Shown one piece after another: positions 56,297 to 64,000 of a stretch of DNA of 64,000 nucleotides. The notes beneath the pieces were generated by a model that saw only the letters and a program-made list of their open reading frames with translations, searched no databases and was not told the origin of the DNA. The stretch's first letter is position 1. Every line of letters begins with the position of its first letter. Both the position numbers and the translations under genes were made by a program. The stretch comes from Bradyrhizobium lablabi (GTDB lineage: Bacteria; Pseudomonadota; Alphaproteobacteria; Rhizobiales; Xanthobacteraceae): assembly GCF_900141755.1 (NCBI RefSeq), contig NZ_LT670844.1, positions 3,658,001 to 3,722,000 on the forward strand. The letters are read 5' to 3'.

Positions 56297-57553
56297 ATGG
56301 GCCGCCTCGTGATGAAATTCGGCGGCACATCCGTCGCCAATATCGACCGCATCCGTAACGTCGCGCGCCACGTCAAGCGCGAGGTCGATGCCGGCCATGA
56401 CGTCGCCGTGGTGGTGTCGGCGATGGCCGGCAAGACCAATGAACTGGTGGATTGGTGCCGCGAGGCGTCTCCCATGCATGACGCGCGCGAATACGACGCG
56501 GTGGTGGCCTCCGGCGAACAGGTCACCGCCGGGCTTTTGGCGATCGTGCTGCAGGGGCTCGGCATCCAGGCGCGCTCCTGGCAGGGCTGGCAGATACCGA
56601 TCAAAACCAGCGACGCCCATGCTTCCGCGCGGATCCTCGAGATCGACGGCGCCGAACTGATCAATCGTTTCAGCGAGCGCAAGGAAGTCGCGGTGATTGC
56701 CGGCTTCCAGGGCATCTACCCGCAGACCGGACGAATCACCACGCTCGGGCGCGGCGGTTCGGACACCTCGGCGGTCGCGGTCGCCGCCGCCATCAAGGCC
56801 GACCGCTGCGATATCTACACCGACGTCGACGGCGTCTATACCACCGACCCCCGCGTGGTCCCGAAGGCGCGCCGGCTGGAGCGGATCGCGTTCGAGGATA
56901 TGCTGGAACTGGCGTCGCAGGGCGCCAAGGTGCTGCAGGTCCGTTCGGTGGAACTCGGCATGGTGCACTCTATGCCGATCTTCGTCCGTTCCAGTTTCGA
57001 CAAGCCGGAGGATATCGACCCGCACGCCAACCAGCCGCCGGGCACGCTGATCTGCAACGAGGAGGAGATCATGGAAAACCACGTCGTCACCGGCATCGCC
57101 TTCACCAAGGACGAAGCGCAGATTTCCGTCCGCCAGATCGAGGACAAGCCGGGGGTTGCCGCCTCGATCTTCGGACCCTTGGCGGACGCCAACATCAATG
57201 TCGACATGATCGTGCAGAACGTCTCGGAGGACGGCAAGACCACCGACCTGACCTTCACGGTGCCGGCGTCCGACTATACCCGCGCTCGCGACACCATCAC
57301 CGCGGCCAAAAGCAAGATCGGCTATGCCCGGCTCGACAGCGCGACCGACGTGGCCAAGGTCTCGGTGATCGGCAGCGGCATGCGCAGCCATGCGGGTGTG
57401 GCGGCGCAGGCGTTTTCCGCGCTTGCCGCGCGCAAGATCAACATCCGCGCCATCACCACCTCCGAGATCAAATTCTCGGTCTTGATCGACGCCGCCTATA
57501 CCGAACTTGCGGTCCGCACGCTGCACACGCTCTACGGGCTCGACCAGGCGTGA
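56297..57553 (+). CDS. lysC: aspartate kinase (aspartokinase)
   Basis: The 418-residue protein starts GRLVMKFGGTSVANIDRIRNVARHV, the amino-acid-kinase signature, followed by the catalytic LGRGGSDTSAVAVAAAIKADRCDIYTDVDGVYTTDPR region. Two ACT domains at the C-terminus (EAQISVRQIEDKPGVAASIFGPLADANINVDMI and KVSVIGSGMRSHAGVAAQAFSAL) indicate feedback control by lysine or threonine. It begins the aspartate pathway to Lys, Met and Thr. Confidence 0.96.
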   Translation: MGRLVMKFGGTSVANIDRIRNVARHVKREVDAGHDVAVVVSAMAGKTNELVDWCREASPMHDAREYDAVVASGEQVTAGLLAIVLQGLGIQARSWQGWQIPIKTSDAHASARILEIDGAELINRFSERKEVAVIAGFQGIYPQTGRITTLGRGGSDTSAVAVAAAIKADRCDIYTDVDGVYTTDPRVVPKARRLERIAFEDMLELASQGAKVLQVRSVELGMVHSMPIFVRSSFDKPEDIDPHANQPPGTLICNEEEIMENHVVTGIAFTKDEAQISVRQIEDKPGVAASIFGPLADANINVDMIVQNVSEDGKTTDLTFTVPASDYTRARDTITAAKSKIGYARLDSATDVAKVSVIGSGMRSHAGVAAQAFSALAARKINIRAITTSEIKFSVLIDAAYTELAVRTLHTLYGLDQA

Positions 57554-57586
57554 GAGCGGCCTAAACGCTGCGTCATCGGAGGTGCG

Positions 57587-57771
57587 CTCCCTCTCCCGCT
57601 TGCGGGGGGAGGGTTGGGGTGGGGGTGCCGCCGCATAACCGCCGCCAGAGTCCGAGGAGAGATTTCCCCCACCGCCGCGCTCCGCGCCGTAGCCGAAGCT
57701 TCGCTTCGGCGTTCTTTCCCTAAGAACGGCCGCCGATCGCGGCCTATGCTCCCCCGCAAGCGGGAGAGGTG
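57587..57771. repeat. REP palindrome, family F (copy 3)
   Basis: Starts ctccctctcccgcttgcggg, ends ccccgcaagcgggagaggtg, and shares the ccgaagcttcgcttcggcg hairpin and gaacggccgccgatcgcggcc segment with 50021-50306. Together with flanking DNA, it fills the space between lysC and ptsP. Confidence 0.88.
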
Positions 57772-58089
57772 AAGCTGCGCTTGCTGCACGACTGAATTCA
57801 CGCTTAGTCATCAAACTATGGAAATATTTTTCCTTAGCGGGCGCAGCATAGCTCTGACGAAGCCGTTATCGGCTCTGGCAGGCGTTTTGCTTGGCAAAAC
57901 AAGCCTCAATTCGCTATACGGCCCTGATCGGTGAGCCGCCGCAAACTGTGCCACAGTTTGGCGAGCCTGATTCGGCCGGATCTCAGGACTTGCGGCGGCG
58001 CCGAATGATTAAAATTGTTGTCTTTGGTGAGCTTAACGCCAGTCGCCGGCCACCCGCCGGGCTGGATTCGCGGGGGAGGAATTTGCTGC
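57772..58089. other. ptsP leader region
   Basis: About 320 bases ahead of ptsP with no gene. The sequence near 57900-58000 contains a short cacagtttgg / aaactgtgcc dyad. The ptsP promoter must lie here; no clear sigma elements were read. Confidence 0.35.
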
Positions 58090-60357
58090 ATGCGGAGCGC
58101 GTCGGGAGGACCCCGCGTCTTGTTGCGACGGCTCCGCGAAACCATGGCGGAGCAAGTCTCAGCCCAGGAACGACTGGACAAGATCGTGGTGCTGATCGCG
58201 GCCAATATGGTGGCCGAGGTCTGCTCGACCTATGTGCTGCGCGTCGACAACACGCTCGAGCTCTACGCCACCGAAGGTCTCAACCGCGACGCGGTGCACC
58301 GCACCGTGCTGAGCGCGCATGAGGGCCTGGTCGGTCTGGTCGCGAGCGAGGCGACCCCGCTCAATCTGAGCGACGCGCAAAGCCACCCGGCGTTCTCGTT
58401 CCGCCCGGAGACCGGCGAAGAAATTTATCACTCGTTCCTCGGCGTTCCCATTTTGCGGGCCGGCAATACGCTCGGCGTGTTGGTGGTGCAGAACCGCGCC
58501 AAGCGCACCTATGTCGAGGAAGAGGTCGAGGCGCTGCAGACCACCGCGATGGTGCTCGCCGAGATGATCGCCTCGGGCGAGCTCTCCGCCCTCGCCCAGC
58601 CCGGCGCGGAGCCTGCCGCGCGCCATTCGCTGCACAAGACCGGCGCCATCCTGTCCGACGGCATCGCGCTCGGCCATGTCGTGCTGCACGAGCCACGCGT
58701 CGTTATCACCAATTACATCGCCGAAGACCTGCCGAAAGAGATAAAACGGCTCGACACCGCGCTGACAAAACTGCGCGCCGACCTCGACCGCATGCTGGAG
58801 CGCGGGGACGTCGCCGAAAGCGGCGAGCACCGCGACGTGCTGGAAGCCTACCGCATGTTCGCCAACGATCACGGCTGGTCGCACCGGCTGCATGAGGCGG
58901 TCGCCACCGGATTGACGGCCGAGGCCGCCGTCGAGCGCGTGCAGTCCGATACCCGCGCCCGCATGCTGCGTTCCACCGATCCTTATCTGCGCGACCGCCT
59001 GCACGATCTCGAAGATCTCGGGCATCGCTTGATGCGGCAACTGGTCGGGCAGGATCACGCGCCGTCGCGGGAGCTATTGCCCGACAATGCCATCCTGATC
59101 GCGCGCGCGATGGGACCCGCGGCGCTACTCGACTACGATCGCAAACGGCTGCGCGGATTGGTGCTGGAGGAAGGCACCGCCAATTCCCACGTCTCGATCG
59201 TGGCGCGTGCGCTCGGCATTCCCGCGGTCGGCGAGGTGCCGAACGCGCCGGGCATCGCCGATCCCGGCGATGCCATCATCGTCGACGGCACCTCGGGCTC
59301 GATCTATGTGCGCCCCTCGGCCGAGATCGAATCGGCCTATGCGGAGCGGGTACGGTTCCGCGCGCGGCGCCAGGCGCAATATTCGGCGCTGCGCGACAAG
59401 CCCTGCGTCACCAAGGACGGCCAGCCTGTCGAGCTGATGATCAATGCGGGGCTCGCCATCGACCTGCCGCATATCGACGACACCGGCAGCGCCGGCATCG
59501 GACTGTTTCGCACCGAACTGCAATTCATGGTCGGCCAGAGCCTGCCGCGCACCTCCGACCAGCTCGCGCTGTATCGCACGGTGCTGGACGCCGCCGGCAC
59601 AAAGCCCGTGACGTTCCGCACCCTCGACATCGGCGGCGACAAGGCGCTGCCCTATATGGAAACCGTGATCGAGGAAAATCCCGCGCTCGGCTGGCGCGCG
59701 ATCCGGCTTGGCCTCGATCGGCCCGGGCTGTTGCGCGGCCAGATCCGCGCGCTGCTCCGCGCCGGCGGCGGCCGCGCGCTGCGCATCATGTTTCCGATGA
59801 TTTCCGAAGTCGCCGAGTTCGACCAGGCCAAGGGGATGGTCGAGCGCGAACTGACCTATCTGCGCCAGCACGGCCACGCGCTGCCCGAGCGCATCGACGT
59901 CGGCACCATGGTGGAAGTTCCGGCGCTGCTCTATCAGATGGACGAGCTCTTGAAGCGGGTCGATTTCGTCTCGGTCGGGTCCAACGATTTGTTTCAGTTC
60001 CTGTTCGCGGTCGACCGCGGCAACGCAAAGGTCTCCGAGCGGTTCGACACCATGTCGGCGCCGATCTTGCGGGCGCTGCGCGATATCGTCCGCAAAGCCA
60101 ATGCGGCGAAGAAATCCGCCTCCCTGTGCGGCGAGATGGCCTCGAAACCGATCGGCGCGCTGGCGCTGATCGCCTTGGGCTACCGTTCGCTGTCGCTTTC
60201 CGCCACAGGCCACGGTCCGGTCAAGGCGATGATCCTCGACCTCGACGCCAAAAAGGCCGAAGCGATGATGATGCCGCTGCTTGATGCGCCGGCCGGCAGT
60301 GTGTCGATCCGCGATAAGCTGACTGCATTTGCCGAGGCTGAGGGGCTGTCGTTGTAG
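58090..60357 (+). CDS. ptsP: phosphoenolpyruvate-protein phosphotransferase PtsP (EI-Ntr)
   Basis: I start at the ATG at 58090, with ggaggaa ahead; this gives 755 residues, the usual size. An N-terminal GAF domain (residues 17-165) is followed by the PEP-utilizer domains, with the phosphohistidine His367 in [22 protein letters not shown] and [14 protein letters not shown]-Ntr passes phosphate from PEP to NPr and EIIA-Ntr, linking carbon, nitrogen and potassium control. The GAF domain senses glutamine in relatives. prfA follows 50 bases later. Confidence 0.95.
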   Translation: MRSASGGPRVLLRRLRETMAEQVSAQERLDKIVVLIAANMVAEVCSTYVLRVDNTLELYATEGLNRDAVHRTVLSAHEGLVGLVASEATPLNLSDAQSHPAFSFRPETGEEIYHSFLGVPILRAGNTLGVLVVQNRAKRTYVEEEVEALQTTAMVLAEMIASGELSALAQPGAEPAARHSLHKTGAILSDGIALGHVVLHEPRVVITNYIAEDLPKEIKRLDTALTKLRADLDRMLERGDVAESGEHRDVLEAYRMFANDHGWSHRLHEAVATGLTAEAAVERVQSDTRARMLRSTDPYLRDRLHDLEDLGHRLMRQLVGQDHAPSRELLPDNAILIARAMGPAALLDYDRKRLRGLVLEEGTANSHVSIVARALGIPAVGEVPNAPGIADPGDAIIVDGTSGSIYVRPSAEIESAYAERVRFRARRQAQYSALRDKPCVTKDGQPVELMINAGLAIDLPHIDDTGSAGIGLFRTELQFMVGQSLPRTSDQLALYRTVLDAAGTKPVTFRTLDIGGDKALPYMETVIEENPALGWRAIRLGLDRPGLLRGQIRALLRAGGGRALRIMFPMISEVAEFDQAKGMVERELTYLRQHGHALPERIDVGTMVEVPALLYQMDELLKRVDFVSVGSNDLFQFLFAVDRGNAKVSERFDTMSAPILRALRDIVRKANAAKKSASLCGEMASKPIGALALIALGYRSLSLSATGHGPVKAMILDLDAKKAEAMMMPLLDAPAGSVSIRDKLTAFAEAEGLSL

Positions 60358-60407
60358 CGAGGTTTTGGCCGCACAACGCCCCTTTCCCAATTTCGAGACC
60401 TACTCAT

Positions 60408-61493
60408 ATGTCCATGCTCCCCGAAGCCAAACTCGATATCCTGCTGGCGCACCACGCTTCGCTGGAGGCGCAGTTGCTCGGCCAGGTGAATTCGGAAAGC
60501 TATGTGCGGATCACCCGCGAGCTCGCCGAGCTCAATCCGCTGATCGATGCGGTGAAAGCCTACCGCTCAGCGAATAAGGAAATCGCCGGCATCGACACCC
60601 TAATATCGGACCCCGCGACCGAACCGGAGATGCGCGGCATGGCGGAAGCCGAGCGCGAGACACTCGCCGCAAAAAGCCTCGAGCTCGCCCAGAAAATCCG
60701 CGTCGCGCTGCTCCCCAAGGACGCCATGGACGACCGCAACGTGGTCCTGGAAATCCGCGCCGGCACTGGTGGCGACGAGGCCTCGCTGTTCGCCGGCGAT
60801 CTGTTCCGGATGTATGAGCGCTTTGCGGCCTTGCAGGGCTGGAAGGTCGAGGTGATCTCGGCCAGCGAAGGCACCGTGGGCGGCTATAAGGAAATCATCG
60901 CCGAGGTGCAGGGCCGCGGCGCGTTCGCAAAACTGAAATTCGAATCCGGCGTGCACCGGGTGCAACGCGTGCCCGACACCGAGACGCAGGGCCGCATTCA
61001 CACTTCGGCGGCAACGGTTGCGGTATTGCCGGAAGTCGAAGACGTTGACGTCGACATCAAGAATGACGATTTGCGGATCGAGACCATGCGCGCGCAGGGC
61101 GCGGGCGGCCAGCACGTCAACAAGACCGAATCAGCGATTCGCATCACCCATATCCCGACCGGCATCGTGGTGATGATGCAGGACAGCCGCTCCCAGCACA
61201 AAAACCGGGCGTCGGCGATGAACATCCTGCGCTCGCGCATCTATGATGCCGAACGCCAGCGCGTCGACGCCGCGCGCTCGGCCGACCGCCGTGAAAAGGT
61301 CGGCTCCGGCGACCGAAGCGAGCGCATCCGCACCTATAATTTTCCGCAAGGCCGCGTCACCGACCACCGCATCAACCTCACGCTTTATAAATTGCCGCAA
61401 GTGATGGCGGGCGAAGCCCTGGGCGAGTTGATCGACGCGCTGACCACCGAGCATCAAGCCGCCCAACTCGCCGCTCAAGGTGCGGCGGCGTGA
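60408..61493 (+). CDS. prfA: peptide chain release factor 1
   Basis: The 361-residue protein has the RF1 pattern: the stop-recognition stretch [26 protein letters not shown], where the tripeptide is P-D-T, and the GGQ motif at residues 233-235 in [19 protein letters not shown]. It reads UAA and UAG and frees the peptide. It precedes prmC, whose product methylates the GGQ glutamine, separated here by a family D REP. Confidence 0.97.
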   Translation: MSMLPEAKLDILLAHHASLEAQLLGQVNSESYVRITRELAELNPLIDAVKAYRSANKEIAGIDTLISDPATEPEMRGMAEAERETLAAKSLELAQKIRVALLPKDAMDDRNVVLEIRAGTGGDEASLFAGDLFRMYERFAALQGWKVEVISASEGTVGGYKEIIAEVQGRGAFAKLKFESGVHRVQRVPDTETQGRIHTSAATVAVLPEVEDVDVDIKNDDLRIETMRAQGAGGQHVNKTESAIRITHIPTGIVVMMQDSRSQHKNRASAMNILRSRIYDAERQRVDAARSADRREKVGSGDRSERIRTYNFPQGRVTDHRINLTLYKLPQVMAGEALGELIDALTTEHQAAQLAAQGAAA

Positions 61494-61507
61494 GGACCGC
61501 CCCCTTG

Positions 61508-61626
61508 TCGTCCCTGCGAAAGCAGGGACCCATAACCACCGGCCCCTGTTGTTACGAGAAGCGCCAACCACGACCGCCCAAATCGATAGGTCACGGCGTA
61601 TGGGTCCCTGCTTTCGCAGGGACGAC
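61508..61626. repeat. REP palindrome, family D (copy 3)
   Basis: Arms gtcgtccctgcgaaagcagg and gctttcgcagggacgac with acccat / gtatgggtcc. It splits the usually tight prfA-prmC pair. Confidence 0.9.
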
Positions 61627-61668
61627 ACTGAAATTGTTGTGGCGCCTCGCCAATCATGAGGATGCCTC

Positions 61669-62553
61669 GTGACCGAATCGTTCGCCGGGCAAACGATCGA
61701 AACTGCGCGGCGTTCGCTCGCCGCGCGCTTCAAGTCCAGCGGAATTGATTCGGCCGAACTCGAGGCTCGAATGCTGGTCGGCGCGGTGCTCGGTCTCGAT
61801 CTCACCGCCATGATCACATCAGCGAATCGGCTTCTCTCATCGGACGAGGCCACGAGGCTGGAAAACTTCGCAGTCCGCCGTCTTGCAGGCGAACCGGTCG
61901 CGCGCATTCTCGGCAACAAGGAGTTCTGGGGCCTATCCCTAAAACTGTCGCCCGCGACGCTGGTGCCGCGGCCAGATACGGAGACGGTCGTCGAACTCGC
62001 GCTGGAAATGTTGCGCACCGCGTCTGATCCGAATCGGGCACTGCGCATCGCCGACATCGGCACCGGCTCCGGCGCAATTTTGCTGGCGCTGCTGTCGGAA
62101 TTGCCGGACGCATTTGGCGTCGGCACCGACATCTCGGAGGCCGCGCTGCGGACCGCCCGCGCCAACGCGGCTTGCTTAGGGCTCGCATCGCGCGCGTATT
62201 TTGTCGCCTGCGACTACGCGGCGGCGCTCTCGGGCAATTTCGATCTGATCGTGTCGAACCCGCCCTATATCCGCACCGCGGAAATGGTCGCTCTTGCCAC
62301 CGAAGTCCGCGATCACGATCCGCGCCGCGCGCTCGACGGCGGCGCCGACGGGCTTGACGCCTATCGCGCGCTGATCCCGCAAAGCGTACAGCTTCTTGCG
62401 CCCGGAGGTGCACTTGCCTTGGAGGCGGGACAGGGCCAAAGCGGGCCGATTGAAGATTTGATGACGGCGGCAGGGTTAACCCGGGAGGGACCTCCGAAAG
62501 CCGATCTGGCGGGCATCCGGCGGGCGGTCGCGGGCCGAAAAAAGCCCCCATAA
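61669..62553 (+). CDS. prmC: peptide chain release factor N(5)-glutamine methyltransferase
   Basis: The 294-residue protein starts at a GTG. It carries an N-terminal helical domain, the LVPRPDTETVVELAL motif, the SAM site IADIGTGSGAILLALLSELP, and the NPPY motif starting at Asn197, which holds the target glutamine. It methylates the Gln of the GGQ motif in RF1 and RF2. It follows prfA with a REP element between. Confidence 0.96.
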   Translation: MTESFAGQTIETARRSLAARFKSSGIDSAELEARMLVGAVLGLDLTAMITSANRLLSSDEATRLENFAVRRLAGEPVARILGNKEFWGLSLKLSPATLVPRPDTETVVELALEMLRTASDPNRALRIADIGTGSGAILLALLSELPDAFGVGTDISEAALRTARANAACLGLASRAYFVACDYAAALSGNFDLIVSNPPYIRTAEMVALATEVRDHDPRRALDGGADGLDAYRALIPQSVQLLAPGGALALEAGQGQSGPIEDLMTAAGLTREGPPKADLAGIRRAVAGRKKPP

Positions 62554-63122
62554 AGCCCGATTGGGGTGCAAAAAAACCTCTTGGAATATTGCCCGGGAGC
62601 GACTACCTTCCGCTCACAACATCGGTCCAGGGTTGCTGGCCCCGTAGATACCCCGTAGAAAATACGCCATACACAATATGGCTGTAGAGATTACGGGGGG
62701 AGGCCAGAGTTCTCAGAGCGAGAGCCCGCCCGAGTGAAAGGTTCCAGAACGCAGGTCTTCTTGAGCGCGATGGCTGAGAGTGCTGCGCCGCTTCCGACCG
62801 CAAAGCGAACGAAAGCCTGAAATTGCGCTTGAAAGATCACGCGAAAAACCTGTGCTTGTTTTGGCAGGCGGAATGATTTGATGCAGCCAGCGATCTCTGC
62901 TGGACTGTTGGGGAGCCGGTCTTTGTTGACTGCGGCGTATTGCGAATTCTGTGTGGGATTGAACTGCACTGCGACCAGGTGCGCGTGAGGCGTGCCCGGA
63001 TCGGACCATGCGTGACAACGATAATCCGAGGCTGACAATCGAAGGCTAGGGACTTCACCCAAGGCTACCACTCACGGCTAACACCCAAAGCTGTAACTTC
63101 AGGGCTGGAATAAAGGCGAGAC
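62554..63122. other. spacer between prmC and the DUF4167 gene
   Basis: These 569 bases are lower in G+C than the flanks. I see no convincing gene; minus-strand open frames of 60-126 codons have no clear ribosome-binding site. The last 100 bases carry six GGCT-like motifs at about 13-19-base spacing, just ahead of the gene. A long leader transcript is likely. Confidence 0.4.
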
Positions 63123-63854
63123 ATGAGAAACGGTCAGAACAACAACAAGCGGATGCGTAACCGGAACAACAATAACAACAACAATAACAACCGACGCGGT
63201 CAGAACCCGATGACCCGGGTGTTCGAGTCCAACGGACCCGATATCAAGATCCGCGGCACCGCATCCCACGTCGCGGAAAAATATGTGCAGCTGGCGCGCG
63301 ATGCGCGCTCCTCCGGCGATCCGGTCGCGGCCGAGAATTACTACCAGCACGCCGAGCACTATTTCCGCCTGATCGCCGCCGCTCAGGAGCAGTTCCGTCA
63401 GAACCAGCCGCAGCCGCGCACCGAGAATGAGATGGCCGCGGAGGACGGCGACGAAGAGGGCGAGAGTTTTTCGCATTTCGGCCAGGAGCCCGGCTTCGTC
63501 CCGGTACAGCCGCAGCCCTTCGTGCCGCGCGACAACGGCCAGCGCGATCATCAGCGCGAGGGCCAACCCTACCAGCCGCGCGAGCAGCAGCATCAGCCGC
63601 GCGAGCATCGCCCGCAACCGCAGTTTCAACCGCAGCCGCAACCGCAGCCGACGATCGCGGACAATGGCAGCGTCGACCGCCTGCCGTCGTTCATCACCGG
63701 ACCGCAGCCGCAGATCAATGGCGGCCAGGGCGGTTTCGAAGGCAATGGCGGCGAGCGTTTTCCGCGCCGCCGCCGCCGGCCGCACGGCCCGCGCCCCGAC
63801 AACGTGGCCGCGCCTGCAACCCCTGGCGACGATTTCAATCCGGGGAATGAGTAG
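63123..63854 (+). CDS. DUF4167 domain-containing protein
   Basis: The 243-residue protein opens MRNGQNNNKRMRNRNNNNNN with a poly-Asn run, then the DUF4167 core NPMTRVFESNGPDIKIRGTASHVAEKYVQLARDARSSGDPVAAENYYQHAEHYFRLI. The rest is Gln/Pro/Arg-rich and disordered, ending with a basic GGERFPRRRRRPHGPR patch. The family is found in alphaproteobacteria beside prmC and clpB and is suspected to bind RNA. The ribosome-binding site is aaaggcgag. The rest of the cluster (clpB expected) lies past the window end. Confidence 0.88.
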   Translation: MRNGQNNNKRMRNRNNNNNNNNNRRGQNPMTRVFESNGPDIKIRGTASHVAEKYVQLARDARSSGDPVAAENYYQHAEHYFRLIAAAQEQFRQNQPQPRTENEMAAEDGDEEGESFSHFGQEPGFVPVQPQPFVPRDNGQRDHQREGQPYQPREQQHQPREHRPQPQFQPQPQPQPTIADNGSVDRLPSFITGPQPQINGGQGGFEGNGGERFPRRRRRPHGPRPDNVAAPATPGDDFNPGNE

Positions 63855-63881
63855 CCGAACGAGTCGGCATACTCTCCACGA

Positions 63882-63998
63882 GTCGTCCCCGCGAAAGCGG
63901 GGACCCATAACCAAAATCGTTTGTTGGCGCAGAAACCGTTAGCCAGCGTGCCAAAAGCATGGCCGCGGCGTATGGGTCCCTGCTTGCGCAGGGACGAC
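63882..63998. repeat. REP palindrome, family D (copy 4)
   Basis: Arms gtcgtccccgcgaaagcggg and tgcttgcgcagggacgac, with acccata / tatgggtcc. It closes the window. Confidence 0.88.
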
Positions 63999-64000
63999 CA

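Noticed and set aside
62691..63071. 126-codon minus-strand frame ahead of the DUF4167 gene
   Set aside because: No recognisable sequence, no ribosome-binding site, composition like non-coding leader.

Overview
The window looks like chromosome from a Bradyrhizobium-type alphaproteobacterium (Rhizobiales, Nitrobacteraceae). I infer this from the high G+C content, the housekeeping gene order (aroK-aroB-hemolysin/CorC; secA-ppiC-argJ-mutT; comF-grxC-nitrilase-DUF1178; ubiG-lysC-ptsP-prfA-prmC-DUF4167), the GcrA regulator, the CobS/CobT cobaltochelatase, and many short palindromic repeats of the kind scattered through Bradyrhizobium genomes. No rRNA, tRNA, CRISPR array or complete insertion sequence was recognised.

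Layout. 1-11.6 kb: end of an epimerase gene, DUF962 protein, SNase-like nuclease, M48 lipoprotein protease, an IS66 scrap with a hypothetical gene, CarD-type regulator, 7Fe ferredoxin, S4 RNA-binding protein, SUV3-like helicase with a long disordered tail, DUF3108 protein and ribosomal protein L28. 11.7-14.6 kb: a lower-G+C accessory islet with a HEPN-like protein (RNxxxH-type motif), an unknown protein and a GIY-YIG-like protein whose 3' end runs into a dispersed repeat. 14.8-22.8 kb: a metabolic cluster of two convergent halves. The plus-strand half holds an AroQ paralogue with altered active-site positions, a cyclase-family hydrolase and a NitT/TauT-type ABC importer. The minus-strand half holds a luciferase-like flavin monooxygenase, an old-yellow-enzyme-type reductase and a Bug/TTT binding protein. 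22.9-27.3 kb: phytase-like esterase, cobT, GNAT, cobS. 27.7-32.4 kb: DedA protein, small conserved ORF, katA divergent from oxyR, J-domain protein and bolA. 32.7-38.2 kb: CorC/HlyC protein, aroB, aroK, a 48-residue membrane protein, xerD, accA. 38.5-50 kb: L,D-transpeptidase, secA (with a duplicated 3' tail), parvulin, argJ, a TadG-like vWA protein, mutT, a methyltransferase, a small RHH-like protein and gcrA. 50-64 kb: two small hypothetical genes, comF-grxC-nitrilase-DUF1178, an EamA transporter, ubiG, a PH-domain protein, lysC, ptsP, prfA, prmC and DUF4167.

The most unusual parts are the AroQ-paralogue catabolic cluster, the HEPN/GIY-YIG islet, the secA tail duplication around a palindromic repeat, and the density of repeat families (at least eight types), some of which supply stop codons or leader sequences to genes. 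All function calls come from reading motifs by eye; no database search was run.
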